Assembly (NCBI GenBank): GCA_900313475.1
Contig: OMRJ01000198.1
Span: forward strand, 1-5,620
Source of the DNA: an uncultured Eubacteriales bacterium
Lineage (GTDB): Bacteria; Bacillota; Clostridia; Oscillospirales; Acutalibacteraceae
Reading direction: 5' to 3'
DNA: 5,620 bases
Shown here: positions 5,580 through 5,620 of the stretch, piece by piece
How the letters are laid out: each line of letters opens with the position of its first letter
Position numbering within the stretch: position 1 is the stretch's first letter
Program-made: the position numbers and the translations under genes
The notes under the pieces: generated by a model
What the model saw: only the letters and a program-made list of their open reading frames with translations
What the model was told of the DNA's origin: nothing
Database searches by the model: none

Positions 5580-5604
5580 TTTTCGGCACTTTTCGCCCTT
5601 TTCG
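5580..5604 (+). repeat. Second cluster of three TTTTCG repeats beside the tRNA-like fragment
   Basis: CTTTTCG-type repeats lie with TTTTCG at 5580-5585, 5590-5595 and 5599-5604, spaced 10 and 9 bp, in the same orientation as the cluster at 5362-5387. Short direct repeats next to a tRNA-derived site resemble integrase arm-binding sites, but no integrase gene is visible here. Confidence 0.5.
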
Positions 5605-5620
5605 TCTTGACTTGCGTCAG

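Noticed and set aside
5524..5610. 28-codon + strand peptide frame as a real gene
   Set aside because: It has good start signals, but most of its length is antisense to the tRNA-like fragment and repeat cluster, and its composition (Phe/Ser/Pro) reflects those repeats; kept only as a finding.
5537..5620. Complete tRNA gene on the minus strand
   Set aside because: Only the T-arm and acceptor strand fit; no anticodon arm with U33 and no matching 5' acceptor strand is visible inside the window.

Overview
The window looks like chromosomal DNA of an anaerobic, fibre-associated Clostridia bacterium, most likely in the Ruminococcaceae/Oscillospiraceae group. This is an inference from a dockerin-bearing secreted protein, moderate GC with AT-rich intergenic regions, strong purine-rich Shine-Dalgarno sites, sigma-A-type promoters and rho-independent terminators. 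Nothing gives a species.

Layout, left to right. (1) Positions 1-714 (+) hold the 3' part of a surface or secreted protein with two degenerate Cys-rich repeats, a small linker domain and a complete two-loop type I dockerin at the C-terminus. A hairpin terminator at 761-794 follows. (2) Positions 831-2057 (-) hold an M29 (AmpS/PepS-type) metallo-aminopeptidase. It is convergent with the dockerin gene and divergent from the next. (3) Positions 2058-2218 are a divergent promoter region with a promoter for each side, a pair of ATGACAAA repeats and a 13-bp palindrome inside one promoter. (4) Positions 2219-3139 (+) hold a diacylglycerol-kinase-fold lipid kinase with an altered C-terminal DGE motif. 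(5) Positions 3140-3477 have no protein gene. They hold a bidirectional terminator and then a highly structured ~200-nt block ending in its own U-tract terminator. The pattern of G-U pairs says this block is read on the + strand, and it is the best candidate here for an undescribed RNA. (6) Positions 3478-5345 (-) are a two-gene, translationally coupled operon: a GNAT acetyltransferase followed by a cytoplasmic clan GH-A glycoside hydrolase resembling GH39. A promoter lies inside the longest reading frame of the acetyltransferase, so its start codon is doubtful. (7) Positions 5346-5620 have no convincing gene. They hold helically phased TTTTCG tracts, a consensus + strand promoter, and a tRNA T-arm and acceptor-like 3' end on the minus strand followed by more TTTTCG repeats. 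This could be the edge of an integrated element.

How the genes relate: the dockerin protein and the glycoside hydrolase both fit plant polysaccharide use, the first outside the cell and the second inside on imported oligosaccharides. The peptidase and lipid kinase are ordinary housekeeping-type genes with their own promoters. The window shows no defence system, CRISPR array or complete mobile element.
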